From Phycisphaerae bacterium (GTDB taxonomy: Bacteria > Planctomycetota > Phycisphaerae > Phycisphaerales > SM1A02), in assembly GCA_016795035.1 (NCBI GenBank), contig JAEUIT010000018.1, forward strand, positions 31,197 through 95,196: a stretch of 64,000 nucleotides of DNA, given 5' to 3'. Every line of letters starts with the position of its first letter. Position 1 is the first letter of the stretch. The notes below the pieces were generated by a model, which did not search any database, was not told the DNA's origin, and saw only the letters and a program-made list of their open reading frames with translations. The position numbers and the translations under genes are program-made. Positions 43,536-52,190 of the stretch are shown piece by piece.

Positions 43536-43589
43536 GAGTTCACCTGCTTAGAGGAGAGTGCGTGTCGGTGACGGCCGATCAGGACGGGA

Positions 43590-44645
43590 TCAGCCGGTCC
43601 ATCCACCGAGAAGGATCGAGAGATCGGCGCCGTCGACGAAGCCGTCGTTATTGAGGTCCGCCGCGCAGCCCGAGCACGCGCCCCACGAGCCGAGCAGGAT
43701 CGAGAGGTCCGCGCCGTTCACGCTGCCGTCGCCGTCAAGATCGCCGGGAATGCTCGACGCAGGCTCAAACACGGTGACGAACTGGTTGCCGTCGATCAGG
43801 CCGAGATCGATGTTGCGCGGCTCGCCGAGGTTGCTGCCGCCGCCGATGCCCGCGAGGAACTGGTTCGACGCGAAGTCGTGACCGCCGCCGTTGACGAACG
43901 CGACGATGCGCACCGGATGGTTGCCCCACTCGGCGATGTCGGCGATCGAGTTCTGAAGCGCGGCGACGTCGATCGAGAACTCGATGCCGGTGTTGACGCC
44001 CGTGCCCTTCGCGACGCCGTCGCCGCCGGTCACGCCGCGCACGTTCGAGTTGTTGACCGCGATCGTGAGACCGAGGCCCGGATTCGAGATCGCGTTCGCG
44101 CCTTCGCCGCCGCCGCCGACGAACGTGCCGAAGCCGCCGCCGTCCGTGCGGATCTCCGCGAGGTTCGCGAAGGACGAGTACTGGTTGTTGCCGGTGTTGC
44201 CGCCGGTCACCGTGATGTAGAGGTCCGCCGCGAAGTCGGCATCGAAGCGCAGGCCGTTGCCGCCGCCGTTGTCGCCCATGCGGTTGAGACCGTTGAAGTC
44301 GACGTCGGGATTGTCGCCGCGGAGCTTGTTCTGCCCGCCCGGCTTGTAGTCGATGAAGATCTCGAGCTTGTTGAAGTTGCTCTCGAGGTTGCCGGCGAGG
44401 ACGAACGAGGCCGGCGCGCCGCCTTCGGCGCCGGGGTTCGCGGCGAAGAGACCGTCGAGCTCGCTTCCGTTCGCGAAGCCGACTTGTCCGATGTTGGAGT
44501 CGCCGAACTGGGTCTGGGTGTTCTGAACGGCGATCGGCTTGCCGTAGTCGCGCTCGGCGACTCCGTTCACCACAATGATTCCGGCGAACGACGCGGCTGC
44601 AACGTTGAGCGCAGCGAGCGCGGACACGATCACGAAGCGGGTCAT
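43590..44645 (-). CDS. Secreted protein with two C-terminal dockerin-like repeats (paralogue 2)
   Basis: The protein has 351 residues; GAGGAG lies eight bases before ATG at 44645. A signal peptide (about 1-22) precedes the same unknown beta domain as in its neighbour: NTQTQFGDSNIGQVGFANG, ESNFNKLEIFIDYKPGG, PDVDFNGLNRMG and INGGGHDF-like FVNGGGHDFASNQ. Dockerin-like loops at about 303-350 end DLSILLGGWTG. It precedes paralogue 1 on the minus strand with a 54-base gap and may share its transcript. Function unknown; export and calcium binding are expected. Confidence 0.8.
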   Translation of the reverse strand: MTRFVIVSALAALNVAAASFAGIIVVNGVAERDYGKPIAVQNTQTQFGDSNIGQVGFANGSELDGLFAANPGAEGGAPASFVLAGNLESNFNKLEIFIDYKPGGQNKLRGDNPDVDFNGLNRMGDNGGGNGLRFDADFAADLYITVTGGNTGNNQYSSFANLAEIRTDGGGFGTFVGGGGEGANAISNPGLGLTIAVNNSNVRGVTGGDGVAKGTGVNTGIEFSIDVAALQNSIADIAEWGNHPVRIVAFVNGGGHDFASNQFLAGIGGGSNLGEPRNIDLGLIDGNQFVTVFEPASSIPGDLDGDGSVNGADLSILLGSWGACSGCAADLNNDGFVDGADLSILLGGWTG

Positions 44646-44749
44646 GGTCTTTCTCTCCTCAAGATGAAGCTGGAAACAAACAGCGAGGTCATGCTACAGA
44701 CTGCCCCCCGCTGAAACCTAGATCTTTTGTCGCCGGCGACCGATCGGCC

Positions 44750-46789
44750 TCAGTTCCAAGCCCCGAGAACCACCGCCAAGTCGGCGCCGTTCACGATCCC
44801 GTCGCCGGTGATGTCGCCCGGTCCGGCGGTCCCCCAGGCACCGAGCAGAAGCCCGAGGTCCGCACCGTTCACGCTGCCGTCGCAGTTGAGATCGGCGGCA
44901 ACGCAGGGTGGCGGAGCCTCGCCCTGCGAGTACACGAGCCCGGTGTACGGGCCGATCGAGATCACGATTGAGTAGGGCATCCCATCCCACGCCACGTTCT
45001 CCGCAGTCGCGTCAAACGCGGGCCACGTCCCGAAACTCGCGTCGTAGCCGGCCCAGTCGCTGTTGAAGCGGCAACGCCAGAGACCGCTCCGCGGCACGCC
45101 GATCCGGTAGTTCGTACGCCCCGCGTTCGCAAAGTTCGCGACGCACACGACGTCGTCGGTCTCGCCGCCATTCTGCCAACGATGCCACGCGAGCACCTTC
45201 CACGAGTCGTTGACGTGGAAGACGTTCGTCGACTGGCCTAACAGTCCGGCAGTGACGCCGTCGAGGTTGCGGCGCATCGCGATCATGTCCTTGTACATCG
45301 ATCGGATGCCCGCGTAGGTCGTGCGCTTCGACCAGTCGAGCGGATCGTTCGCGTCGAACCATCCGTTCTCGAGGAACTCCTGGCCCATGAACATCATGGG
45401 GATGCCGGGCGAGGTGAAGACGACGAACGCGCCGAGCGTCGAGCGCTTCTTCGAGAACCACGAGCCGGCGTTGCCCGGCCAGATCTCTTCGGGCACCCGC
45501 GACTTTCCGTTCGCGACCTCGTCGTGGCTTTCGGTGTAGATCACGCGCTCGAACGCGTCGCCGTTGTACGCATTCAGGATCGCGTCGCGCACGGCCCACA
45601 TGCTTCGCGACGCGTCGTCGCCGACGATCACGGCCTCGCGCACCGGATGCACGAAGCCGCCGTCCCACTGCGAGTCGAACCCCGCGCCGCCGATGCCGGT
45701 CGGCTTCGAGATCCACTCGTTGTCGTCGAAGTCTTCCGCGATCTGGATCTTCCACGGCTGCGCCGCGTCAACCTCGTTGTTGATCCATTGCAGCAACGAC
45801 CAGCCGTCGGGAATGTCGGGGCCGCCGTAGTCGACCTTGCGGATGAACTTCGTCGCGTCCCAGCGGTGGCCGTCCATGCGGAACTCCTCGAGCCACATGA
45901 GCACCTGGTCGCGAATGAACTGGCGCACTTCGCCGCGGCCGAAGTCGGGCCGCGTGTCGCCCCACGGCGTCACGGCGCGATAGTCGTTGTAGAAGAAGAT
46001 GCCGCCGAGACTGTTCTGGCTCCAGCCGTCGAACTGCCAGACGTCCATGTCGTTCGGGCCCCAATGCGCGTGCACGACGTCGTGCAAGACCGCGAAGCCG
46101 TGCGCGTGGGCGTCATCGACGAACTGCTTGAGTTCGTCGGGCCCGCCGTACGAACTCTCGACCGCGAACTGGTGCGCCGGGTTGTAGCCCCACGAGATGT
46201 CGCCGGGGAACTCGCACACGGGCATGAGCGCGATCGCGTTGACGCCGAGCTCCTTGAGGTCGTCGAACTTCGCACGGCACTCGTCGAACGTCGAGGGCGG
46301 CGAATCGCCGGCTGCAACGTTGAACGTGCCTACGTGCAGTTCGTAGAGGACGAGCTCGTTCCACGCGGGCGTCGCGTAGTTCGTCGTCGTCCACGTGTAG
46401 GCGTTCGGGTTGTAGACGATCGAGTTGCCGACGCTGTTCGTGAGGCGCCGCGCCCGCGGGTCGTTCTTCCAGAGGAGCGAGCCGCCCGACTTCTGCACGA
46501 CAAACTTGTATTGCGTGCCCGGGAAGATCGAACCTACGTCGACCGACCACCAGCCGTTCCCCTCGGCGAAGAGCGGGTGCGAGTTCGCGTTCCAGCCGTT
46601 GAAGGTGCCTGCAACGCGGACCGACTGCGCGTTCGGCGCCCATGTGCGGAAGGTCACGCCGAATCCGCCCTGCCCCGAGTACGGGATCGCGCCGACGCCG
46701 GGCTTCGGCGACGGTCCGTTCTGGGCGTGCACCGCGGACGCGAGGGCGCACGAGAGCGTGATGGCGGCGGCGGCGAGGAGACGGCGCAT
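44750..46789 (-). CDS. Secreted GH13 branching-enzyme/amylase-like protein with dockerin-like tail
   Basis: The protein has 679 residues. A signal peptide (1-22, ending VHAQ) is followed by a CBM48-like module (about 38-125, FGVTFRTWAPNAQSVRVAGTF) and a GH13 barrel (about 140-530). Catalytic regions are visible: VLHDVVHAHWG (region I), FRMDGHRWDA with the nucleophile Asp (II), IAEDFD with the acid/base Glu (III) and ESHDE (IV). A beta domain and two EF-hand repeats (DLNCDGSVNGADLGLLLGAWG-type) end it. The layout is that of glycogen branching enzyme or malto-trehalose hydrolase, yet exported. It probably acts on alpha-glucans outside the cytoplasm. Confidence 0.85.
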   Translation of the reverse strand: MRRLLAAAAITLSCALASAVHAQNGPSPKPGVGAIPYSGQGGFGVTFRTWAPNAQSVRVAGTFNGWNANSHPLFAEGNGWWSVDVGSIFPGTQYKFVVQKSGGSLLWKNDPRARRLTNSVGNSIVYNPNAYTWTTTNYATPAWNELVLYELHVGTFNVAAGDSPPSTFDECRAKFDDLKELGVNAIALMPVCEFPGDISWGYNPAHQFAVESSYGGPDELKQFVDDAHAHGFAVLHDVVHAHWGPNDMDVWQFDGWSQNSLGGIFFYNDYRAVTPWGDTRPDFGRGEVRQFIRDQVLMWLEEFRMDGHRWDATKFIRKVDYGGPDIPDGWSLLQWINNEVDAAQPWKIQIAEDFDDNEWISKPTGIGGAGFDSQWDGGFVHPVREAVIVGDDASRSMWAVRDAILNAYNGDAFERVIYTESHDEVANGKSRVPEEIWPGNAGSWFSKKRSTLGAFVVFTSPGIPMMFMGQEFLENGWFDANDPLDWSKRTTYAGIRSMYKDMIAMRRNLDGVTAGLLGQSTNVFHVNDSWKVLAWHRWQNGGETDDVVCVANFANAGRTNYRIGVPRSGLWRCRFNSDWAGYDASFGTWPAFDATAENVAWDGMPYSIVISIGPYTGLVYSQGEAPPPCVAADLNCDGSVNGADLGLLLGAWGTAGPGDITGDGIVNGADLAVVLGAWN

Positions 46790-46836
46790 ACGGCGATCGT
46801 ACGGGACGTCGCGCGCCGATCGAAGCGCCGAATGCG

Positions 46837-49668
46837 CTACGACTCGGCGCCCGGACCGGGCGTCACGCGCGGCCCGTACTCCGACGCTAGCTGCGCCGCG
46901 GCCTCGCTCGCGGCCGTCGCGCGATCGCCACGAACCGCTCGAAGCGCCGCGACGGTCCGATCAAGTTCCCAGCGGGCGGCGTCGAGATCGCCTTCGGCGA
47001 TGAGCGCGTCGAGCAGTCGCCCAACGACGGCGGCCACTTCCGCCGGCTGCGACACCCGCACCACGCGAAAGGCGTCGGCCGTCGGCGCAAGGGTGCTGAC
47101 GGCGTCGGCGTGCCGTCCGAGAAGCGACAGCGCGCGGCCGTAGTTCGCCCGCGCGTGCAGCGTGCGCCAGTGCGTGGCGCCCAACGACTCGTCCATGCGC
47201 GGAAGGATCGCCTCGTAGATCGACGCGCTCTCGACGAGATACGCCTCGTGGCGCTCCATCTCGGAGAGAAGCCGCGACAGCCGCAGGAGCCCCGCCGCGA
47301 CCTCCGTCGCTGGCGCCAGCGCATCGGGATCGGCGGCTCCCAAACTCCGCGTTGCATCCTGCCACACGCTCCGCTCGCTGGCGACCGCCTTCGCGAACGA
47401 GGCGCCAGCCGCCGTCTCGTCCTTCGCCGCGAGCTTCGCCGAGCCTCGCGCCATGTCGACGAGCGCGAGATTGTGGCGCAGGATGAGCTTGGCACGCTCC
47501 GTCTCGACGGACCCTGGACGCTCGCGCTCGCGGAGCGTCAGCGCCTCGCGGTACGACGCCTCGGCCTCGTCGAGGAGCCCCGCGTGCTTCTGCGCGCCGC
47601 CGAGGATGTTGAGGGCGTGCGCGAGCGCGGCGTCGGACGGCGCCTGCCCGCGAATCGTCGTGATCGCCGCCGCGGCGCGCTCGATCGCCTTCGCCGTGTC
47701 GTTCACGCGCCAGAGCGCCTCGGCCTCGAGGAGGTCGAGCTCGGCGAGGGATGCGGGAGACGCGCCGGCACTCTGCGCGGCGCGGCGGGCGTCGGCGAGC
47801 GCGTCGGTCGCGCGTTCCACCGCGCCGAGGCGCACGAGCGCGGCCGCCAGCGACGCGAGCACCCGCTGCTGCAACGCGGAGTTCTCGTTCAGCGTGCGCG
47901 AGGCGTCTTTCGCGGCGCTCGCGAACGCGCCGGCGAGGGCGTCGCTCGAGACGGCGCCGCCGTTCTCCTCGAAGCCCGAACTCACGACGCCGAGGATCGA
48001 CGCGGTCTCGTCGGTCGCCGCCTCCGCCTGGCGACGACCTTCGCGCGCCTCGCGCAGTCCCCACGCGGTGCCGACGAGACCCGCCGAAAGCCCGACGAAC
48101 ACCGCCGCCGCGGCGCCGAGCGGAAGCCAGTGGCGCCGCGCGGCGCGCAGCGCCCGATCGAACGTGGGGTCGCGCCGCGCCTCGGCGAAGTCCTCGTTGC
48201 GGAGGTAGCGGCGAATGTCCTCCGCCATCGCCGACGACGACGAGAACCGCTTCGACCGGTCGATGTGCATCGCGGTGAGCGGGAGGAAGCGCACGCGGGA
48301 TTCGAGATGGCGCGCGAGCGCCTCCGCGTCGCCTTCGCCGCGCAGCGCGGCGAGCTGGGACTTCGTCGCGGCGTCGAGCGTGCGCAGCCGCGTCGCAGGC
48401 TCGGGGCGCGGGGTGTGCACGAGCACGTCGATCGCCTCGCGGATCGCGCGTCGCGCGATCATGTCGGAGTCGATGGGCATCACGCCCGCGAGCAGCTGGT
48501 AGAGGATGACGCCGAGCGCGTAGATGTCGGAGCGCGCGTCGATCCCGCTCACGCCGCCTTCGGCCTGCTCAGGGCTCATGTAGAGCCACTTGCCGACGGC
48601 AACGCCGAGTTCGAGCGACATCGATTCTTCGGTGAGGCGGAGATCCGAGCGCAGCGGCTTCGCCACGCCGAAGTCGATGATCTTCGGCTCGGGCGCGGCG
48701 CCGTCGGCGTCGGAGACGAGCACGTTGTCGGGGCTCAGGTCGCGATGCAACAGCCCTTGCAGATGGATGTAGTGCACGGCGTCGCACACCTTCGCGAAGA
48801 GCGTGAGGCGTTCCGCGAGCGAGAGGTGCCGCTTGTCGCAGAAGGTCGTGATCGGCTGCCCGCTCACGTACTCCATCGCGATGTACGGCCGGCCGTCGTC
48901 GCTGAAGCCGGCGTCGTAGATCCTCGCGACGTTCGGGTGGGCGAGCAGGCGCAGGCTCTCGCGCTCGACCTCGAAGCGCTTCATCGTGCGGGCGTCGACG
49001 CGGTCGGGCCGGATGAGCTTGAGCGCGACGGTGCGCTCGAGCTTCGTGTGCTGGGCGATCCACACTTCGCCGAAGCCGCCGCGCCCGAGCTGCCGCTTCA
49101 GCCGATACGAGCCGATGCGCTCGTCGGGCAACGCGGTCGGCACGTGCAGCCCGCGCGACTCCGCGTTGCTGCCCGCATCGGACGGCAGGCCCGAGTCGCT
49201 CGTCTCGTCCGCGGCGTCGCTCTCGATTCGGCCGCGCAGCAACCGCTCCAGCACGGCCATGGCCTGCGAGAGGTGCGTGTCGGGCAGGGCGCTCGCGATC
49301 GCCCGCGCGACGATCTCGTCGCCGCGGTTCAGCGCGTCGCCCACCTCCTCGGCGATCAGCCACTCCGCGAGCCGCGAGCGCGCCCGGATCGGCCCGAGCG
49401 ACGCCTCGTAGACCCGCAGCCCGACCGGAACTCCGCGTTGCCGGCGTTCGAGGGCGTCGGCGCGCACGAGCGCGACGATCGCGTCGTCGTTCGGATCGAT
49501 CGAACTCGGCAGGTATTCGCGGATCGAGGGCGGTTCCCCGCCGCGAGCGACGCTCGACCATGCGCGGCGCAGCCGCTCGAGTCGTCGTTCGGGCGGCGTG
49601 TCGCCTGCCCGGGCGGGCCCGTCGCGGTCGGGCGGTTCGCGTTCAAACGGTGGGCGTTCGGCGGCCAT
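46837..49668 (-). CDS. Membrane Ser/Thr protein kinase with TPR-like C-terminal region
   Basis: The protein has 943 residues. A cytoplasmic N-terminal region (1-175) precedes a Hanks-type kinase domain (about 185-460): LGRGGFGEVW glycine loop, VALKLI Lys, HRDLSPDN catalytic loop, IDFGVAK and MSPEQ. The catalytic-loop Lys of HRDLKPxN is Ser here. A membrane helix (about 500-522, LGAAAAVFVGLSAGLVGTAWG) separates it from a long helical, TPR-like extracytoplasmic part (about 560-920). It lies 42 bases downstream of a sigma-factor gene on the same strand, a common planctomycete pairing. Targets unknown. Confidence 0.88.
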   Translation of the reverse strand: MAAERPPFEREPPDRDGPARAGDTPPERRLERLRRAWSSVARGGEPPSIREYLPSSIDPNDDAIVALVRADALERRQRGVPVGLRVYEASLGPIRARSRLAEWLIAEEVGDALNRGDEIVARAIASALPDTHLSQAMAVLERLLRGRIESDAADETSDSGLPSDAGSNAESRGLHVPTALPDERIGSYRLKRQLGRGGFGEVWIAQHTKLERTVALKLIRPDRVDARTMKRFEVERESLRLLAHPNVARIYDAGFSDDGRPYIAMEYVSGQPITTFCDKRHLSLAERLTLFAKVCDAVHYIHLQGLLHRDLSPDNVLVSDADGAAPEPKIIDFGVAKPLRSDLRLTEESMSLELGVAVGKWLYMSPEQAEGGVSGIDARSDIYALGVILYQLLAGVMPIDSDMIARRAIREAIDVLVHTPRPEPATRLRTLDAATKSQLAALRGEGDAEALARHLESRVRFLPLTAMHIDRSKRFSSSSAMAEDIRRYLRNEDFAEARRDPTFDRALRAARRHWLPLGAAAAVFVGLSAGLVGTAWGLREAREGRRQAEAATDETASILGVVSSGFEENGGAVSSDALAGAFASAAKDASRTLNENSALQQRVLASLAAALVRLGAVERATDALADARRAAQSAGASPASLAELDLLEAEALWRVNDTAKAIERAAAAITTIRGQAPSDAALAHALNILGGAQKHAGLLDEAEASYREALTLRERERPGSVETERAKLILRHNLALVDMARGSAKLAAKDETAAGASFAKAVASERSVWQDATRSLGAADPDALAPATEVAAGLLRLSRLLSEMERHEAYLVESASIYEAILPRMDESLGATHWRTLHARANYGRALSLLGRHADAVSTLAPTADAFRVVRVSQPAEVAAVVGRLLDALIAEGDLDAARWELDRTVAALRAVRGDRATAASEAAAQLASEYGPRVTPGPGAES

Positions 49669-49710
49669 CGGATCCTCGCGTGCGCGAACAGAGAAGCGTG
49701 TGGCCTCCGA

Positions 49711-50520
49711 TCATGTGACGCCCGTGCCCCGCGGCCCTGACGCTCGCGGCAGCCCCATGACGCGCGGCAACCATCGCGCCACCGTCGGCCCGTAGACCGC
49801 CACCAGCGCCGCCACGATGCACTCCCCGGCCCGTTCCCGGGCCTCGTGCACCGACCAGCCGACCATCGCGGCCGCGGCCTCGAGCGGCTGGCGACCCACG
49901 ATCACCTCGTTGCAGAATCGCCACTCGTCCGCCGGAAGGAATTCGCGGAGCGGCTCCACGAGCTCGCGGGCAAGCGCGGGGCGAATGCGCGACAGCGCGG
50001 CGCGGAGCGCGTCGTCGGAAAGGCCGCACGTCGCCGCGACCTCGGCCGTGCCGCGACCTTCCACGAAGACCGCTTCGATGGCGTGTCGGCGCGTCGGGTC
50101 GTCGGTCGCCGCCGCCACCACGTCGGCGAACGCGCGGCGGGGAACCTCGGCCACGAGCTCCTCGACCGTCGTGTCCTCGCGAATCGCGACGTCATCGACC
50201 AACTCCACGTTGCAGCGCCGGGCGATCGCCCGCTTTCGGTCGATGATCTTGTGGCGCACCGCAAGTCGGAGCCGGGCCCAGAGGTGGTGGTCGTCGTGCG
50301 CCTCGCCGATGGCGCGGACCGCCTCGCGCGCGAGCACGCTCTGCACGATGCTCTCGGGGTCAAGCTCCGCCCGCCGGCCGTTCGCTCCGAGCTCGTGCGT
50401 CGCCCAGCCCACCAAGTCGCGTCGGAGTGCGAGGAGTGCGGCGTCGGCGTCGCCCTCGCCGCCGCGGAGCGACCGCACCCGCGCGTCGCCCGAACTCTCC
50501 TTGCCCACGTCGTGTGTCAC
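49711..50520 (-). CDS. ECF-like sigma factor with C-terminal extension
   Basis: The protein has 269 residues; GTG at 50520 is chosen because longer frames are Arg-rich. A region-2-like part (about 30-105) contains HLWARLRLAVRHKIIDRKRA, and a region-4-like helix-turn-helix (about 150-195) contains TAEVAATCGLSDDALRAALSRIRPAL. An additional 70-residue helical C-terminus (about 200-265, ADEWRFCNEVIVGR to ARWLPRVMG) is not part of standard ECF factors. The gene precedes the kinase gene and is probably co-transcribed with it. The match to consensus sigma regions is weak, so the family call is moderate. Confidence 0.7.
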   Translation of the reverse strand: MTHDVGKESSGDARVRSLRGGEGDADAALLALRRDLVGWATHELGANGRRAELDPESIVQSVLAREAVRAIGEAHDDHHLWARLRLAVRHKIIDRKRAIARRCNVELVDDVAIREDTTVEELVAEVPRRAFADVVAAATDDPTRRHAIEAVFVEGRGTAEVAATCGLSDDALRAALSRIRPALARELVEPLREFLPADEWRFCNEVIVGRQPLEAAAAMVGWSVHEARERAGECIVAALVAVYGPTVARWLPRVMGLPRASGPRGTGVT

Positions 50521-50544
50521 GCGTTGCGTTATATCCTGAACGCC

Positions 50545-50949
50545 ATGCACTGCCTGCGAACGATCTCGCCGATCTGCGTTTCCCTCGTCGCGCTCTCGCT
50601 CGTCGGCTGCGGCGGCGACCCGCCCGCCGAGAAGCCCACCGTCGCAGTGCCCGCCGAGCTCGCGACCGATGCGGCGACGCTCGCCGCGATGAAGGACGCG
50701 AAGTTCGCCGACTTCAAGAAGGTCGTGCTCGAACTCCGCGCCGCCTCGAAGGTCGCGAACGACTACCTCGCGTCGATCGGCGGCAAGGCCACGACGCAGG
50801 AGCAGGCCTCGCGCTTCCAGGAGCTTTCCGCCGTGCGTGACGGCCTCAAGGCGCGCACCAACGAGATGATGTCGGACGCCGCATGGACCGACGCCGACCG
50901 TAAGGCCATGCGCGCGATCTTCGCGGCGCCCGAATCGCAACTCAAGTGA
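50545..50949 (+). CDS. Small lipoprotein, unknown function
   Basis: The protein has 134 residues; ATG at 50545. The signal peptide ends in a lipobox LVGC (Cys22). The mature part is helical, Ala/Lys-rich and carries no motif I recognise. It starts 24 bases from the divergent sigma-factor gene, so promoters of both must overlap. The hairpin at 50960-50994 follows its stop. Confidence 0.7.
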   Translation: MHCLRTISPICVSLVALSLVGCGGDPPAEKPTVAVPAELATDAATLAAMKDAKFADFKKVVLELRAASKVANDYLASIGGKATTQEQASRFQELSAVRDGLKARTNEMMSDAAWTDADRKAMRAIFAAPESQLK

Positions 50950-50959
50950 CGTGGGTGAC

Positions 50960-50994
50960 GCGGCGCCTGCAACGCGGAGTTGCGCGGGCGCCGC
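50960..50994. terminator. Hairpin between convergent genes containing CGTTGCAG
   Basis: Outer arms (50960-50967 and 50987-50994, GCGGCGCC and complement) and inner arms (50969-50973 GCAAC and 50979-50983 GTTGC) form an imperfect stem with a 5-base loop. The CTGCAACG octamer (50967-50974) forms one side. It sits between a plus-strand lipoprotein gene and a minus-strand prepilin-like gene. No T-run follows. Confidence 0.5.
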
Positions 50995-51003
50995 TTGCGC
51001 GAC

Positions 51004-51921
51004 TCAGAAGTCGAGACGTCCCGGCAGGAGGAATTGCCTCATCGCGAGCCACGCGGCCGGGCCGTCTTCCGCGCCCGACGCGAGACTGCCCGACTCGGTG
51101 AAACCGGTCGGCGACGCGGCAACCTGCTGAATGAACGCTTGGCCGAAGATGTCGAGCGTCTTCGTCGAGCCGTCCATGAACGAGAGGTTGATGCGCGTGC
51201 CGTCCCAGATCGCCGGCGTGTCTTCCCAGTACGGGACGCTCCAGTCGATGATCCAGCCCTCTTCGTTGTAGCCAAGCGGCGACTCTTCGTTGATGAAGGC
51301 GAACGTCCGCGAGGGCTGCGGGATCTTCGTGAGCGAGTTCGTCGAGAGGTTCGTCTGTCCGCTCGGAAGCGGGACGAGCGTGCCGCAGCCGAAGTCGTCG
51401 GGGCAGCTCACGTTGCCCACGTACGAGTTCATCGAGTAGCTGCGAAGCCGGTTGGTCGGATCGAGCGGCGACTTGTAGACGCTCGCGTTTCGGTCGGCGT
51501 ACTCCCAGAGGGCGCCCGTCTCGAGGGCCCCGAGGGTCTCGACCTTGAGGCCGCCGGCGAGCGTCTGCAGGTTGGAACCCGACGCGTTGACCCAGGGGTT
51601 CACGACGCCCGCGATCTTGTCGGTGCGGGGGCTCGCGAGCCGCTGGCTGTTGTCGAGGGCGTACTGCGTCGCGGCGTTGGCCAGCGACCGCTGGTTGGTG
51701 AGGCAGACCGTCGTGCGCGCGCTCCCGCGGACCCGGCCGAGAACCGGCAGGAGGATCGCGATGAGGATCACGATGATCGCGACAACGACGAGGACTTCGA
51801 CCAGCGTAAAGCCGCAGGGAACGCGGCTATTCGCGCGACGGGGGTCGCGGCGGCCGGTTTCCCGTCCGACGGGCCCGCGGCGCGTACCGCGACCCAGGAC
51901 GAGGGAGAACTTGGACGTCAT
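51004..51921 (-). CDS. Type IV pilin-like (prepilin N-methylation) secreted protein
   Basis: The protein has 305 residues; GGAG lies seven bases before ATG at 51921. A long basic leader ends at G37, followed by FTLVEVLVVVAIIVILIAI, the prepilin motif with Glu42 at position +5 of the cleaved product. The mature part (about 70-305) has the planctomycete DUF1559-like pattern, including SARTTVCLTNQRSLANA and INLSFMDGST near the end in place of the HxnDG motif. Such proteins are processed by PilD and are very numerous in planctomycetes. Role as pseudopilin or surface protein is uncertain. Confidence 0.85.
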   Translation of the reverse strand: MTSKFSLVLGRGTRRGPVGRETGRRDPRRANSRVPCGFTLVEVLVVVAIIVILIAILLPVLGRVRGSARTTVCLTNQRSLANAATQYALDNSQRLASPRTDKIAGVVNPWVNASGSNLQTLAGGLKVETLGALETGALWEYADRNASVYKSPLDPTNRLRSYSMNSYVGNVSCPDDFGCGTLVPLPSGQTNLSTNSLTKIPQPSRTFAFINEESPLGYNEEGWIIDWSVPYWEDTPAIWDGTRINLSFMDGSTKTLDIFGQAFIQQVAASPTGFTESGSLASGAEDGPAAWLAMRQFLLPGRLDF

Positions 51922-52190
51922 GACATGCTCCTGAAGCGCTTCCGATGCGACAGACTACGCAGCGATCGACGAAATGGAGGCGGCGGATTCGGGAATCCCG
52001 CAGGCCGGATTCGACCGCCGCGACTGCCGAGCCCATCCGAAGAGCCCTTCGAAGAACCGACCCGACCGATCCGAGGGCAAGACCTGAGGGGCCGAACCTT
52101 GGGATCGCTTGCTCCGCGACCGGACCTTGGGACGGCGAATCGGCCGTCAACCGCGATTGTGACCGCCCGACGCGGGGGTCTCGTCAATCG

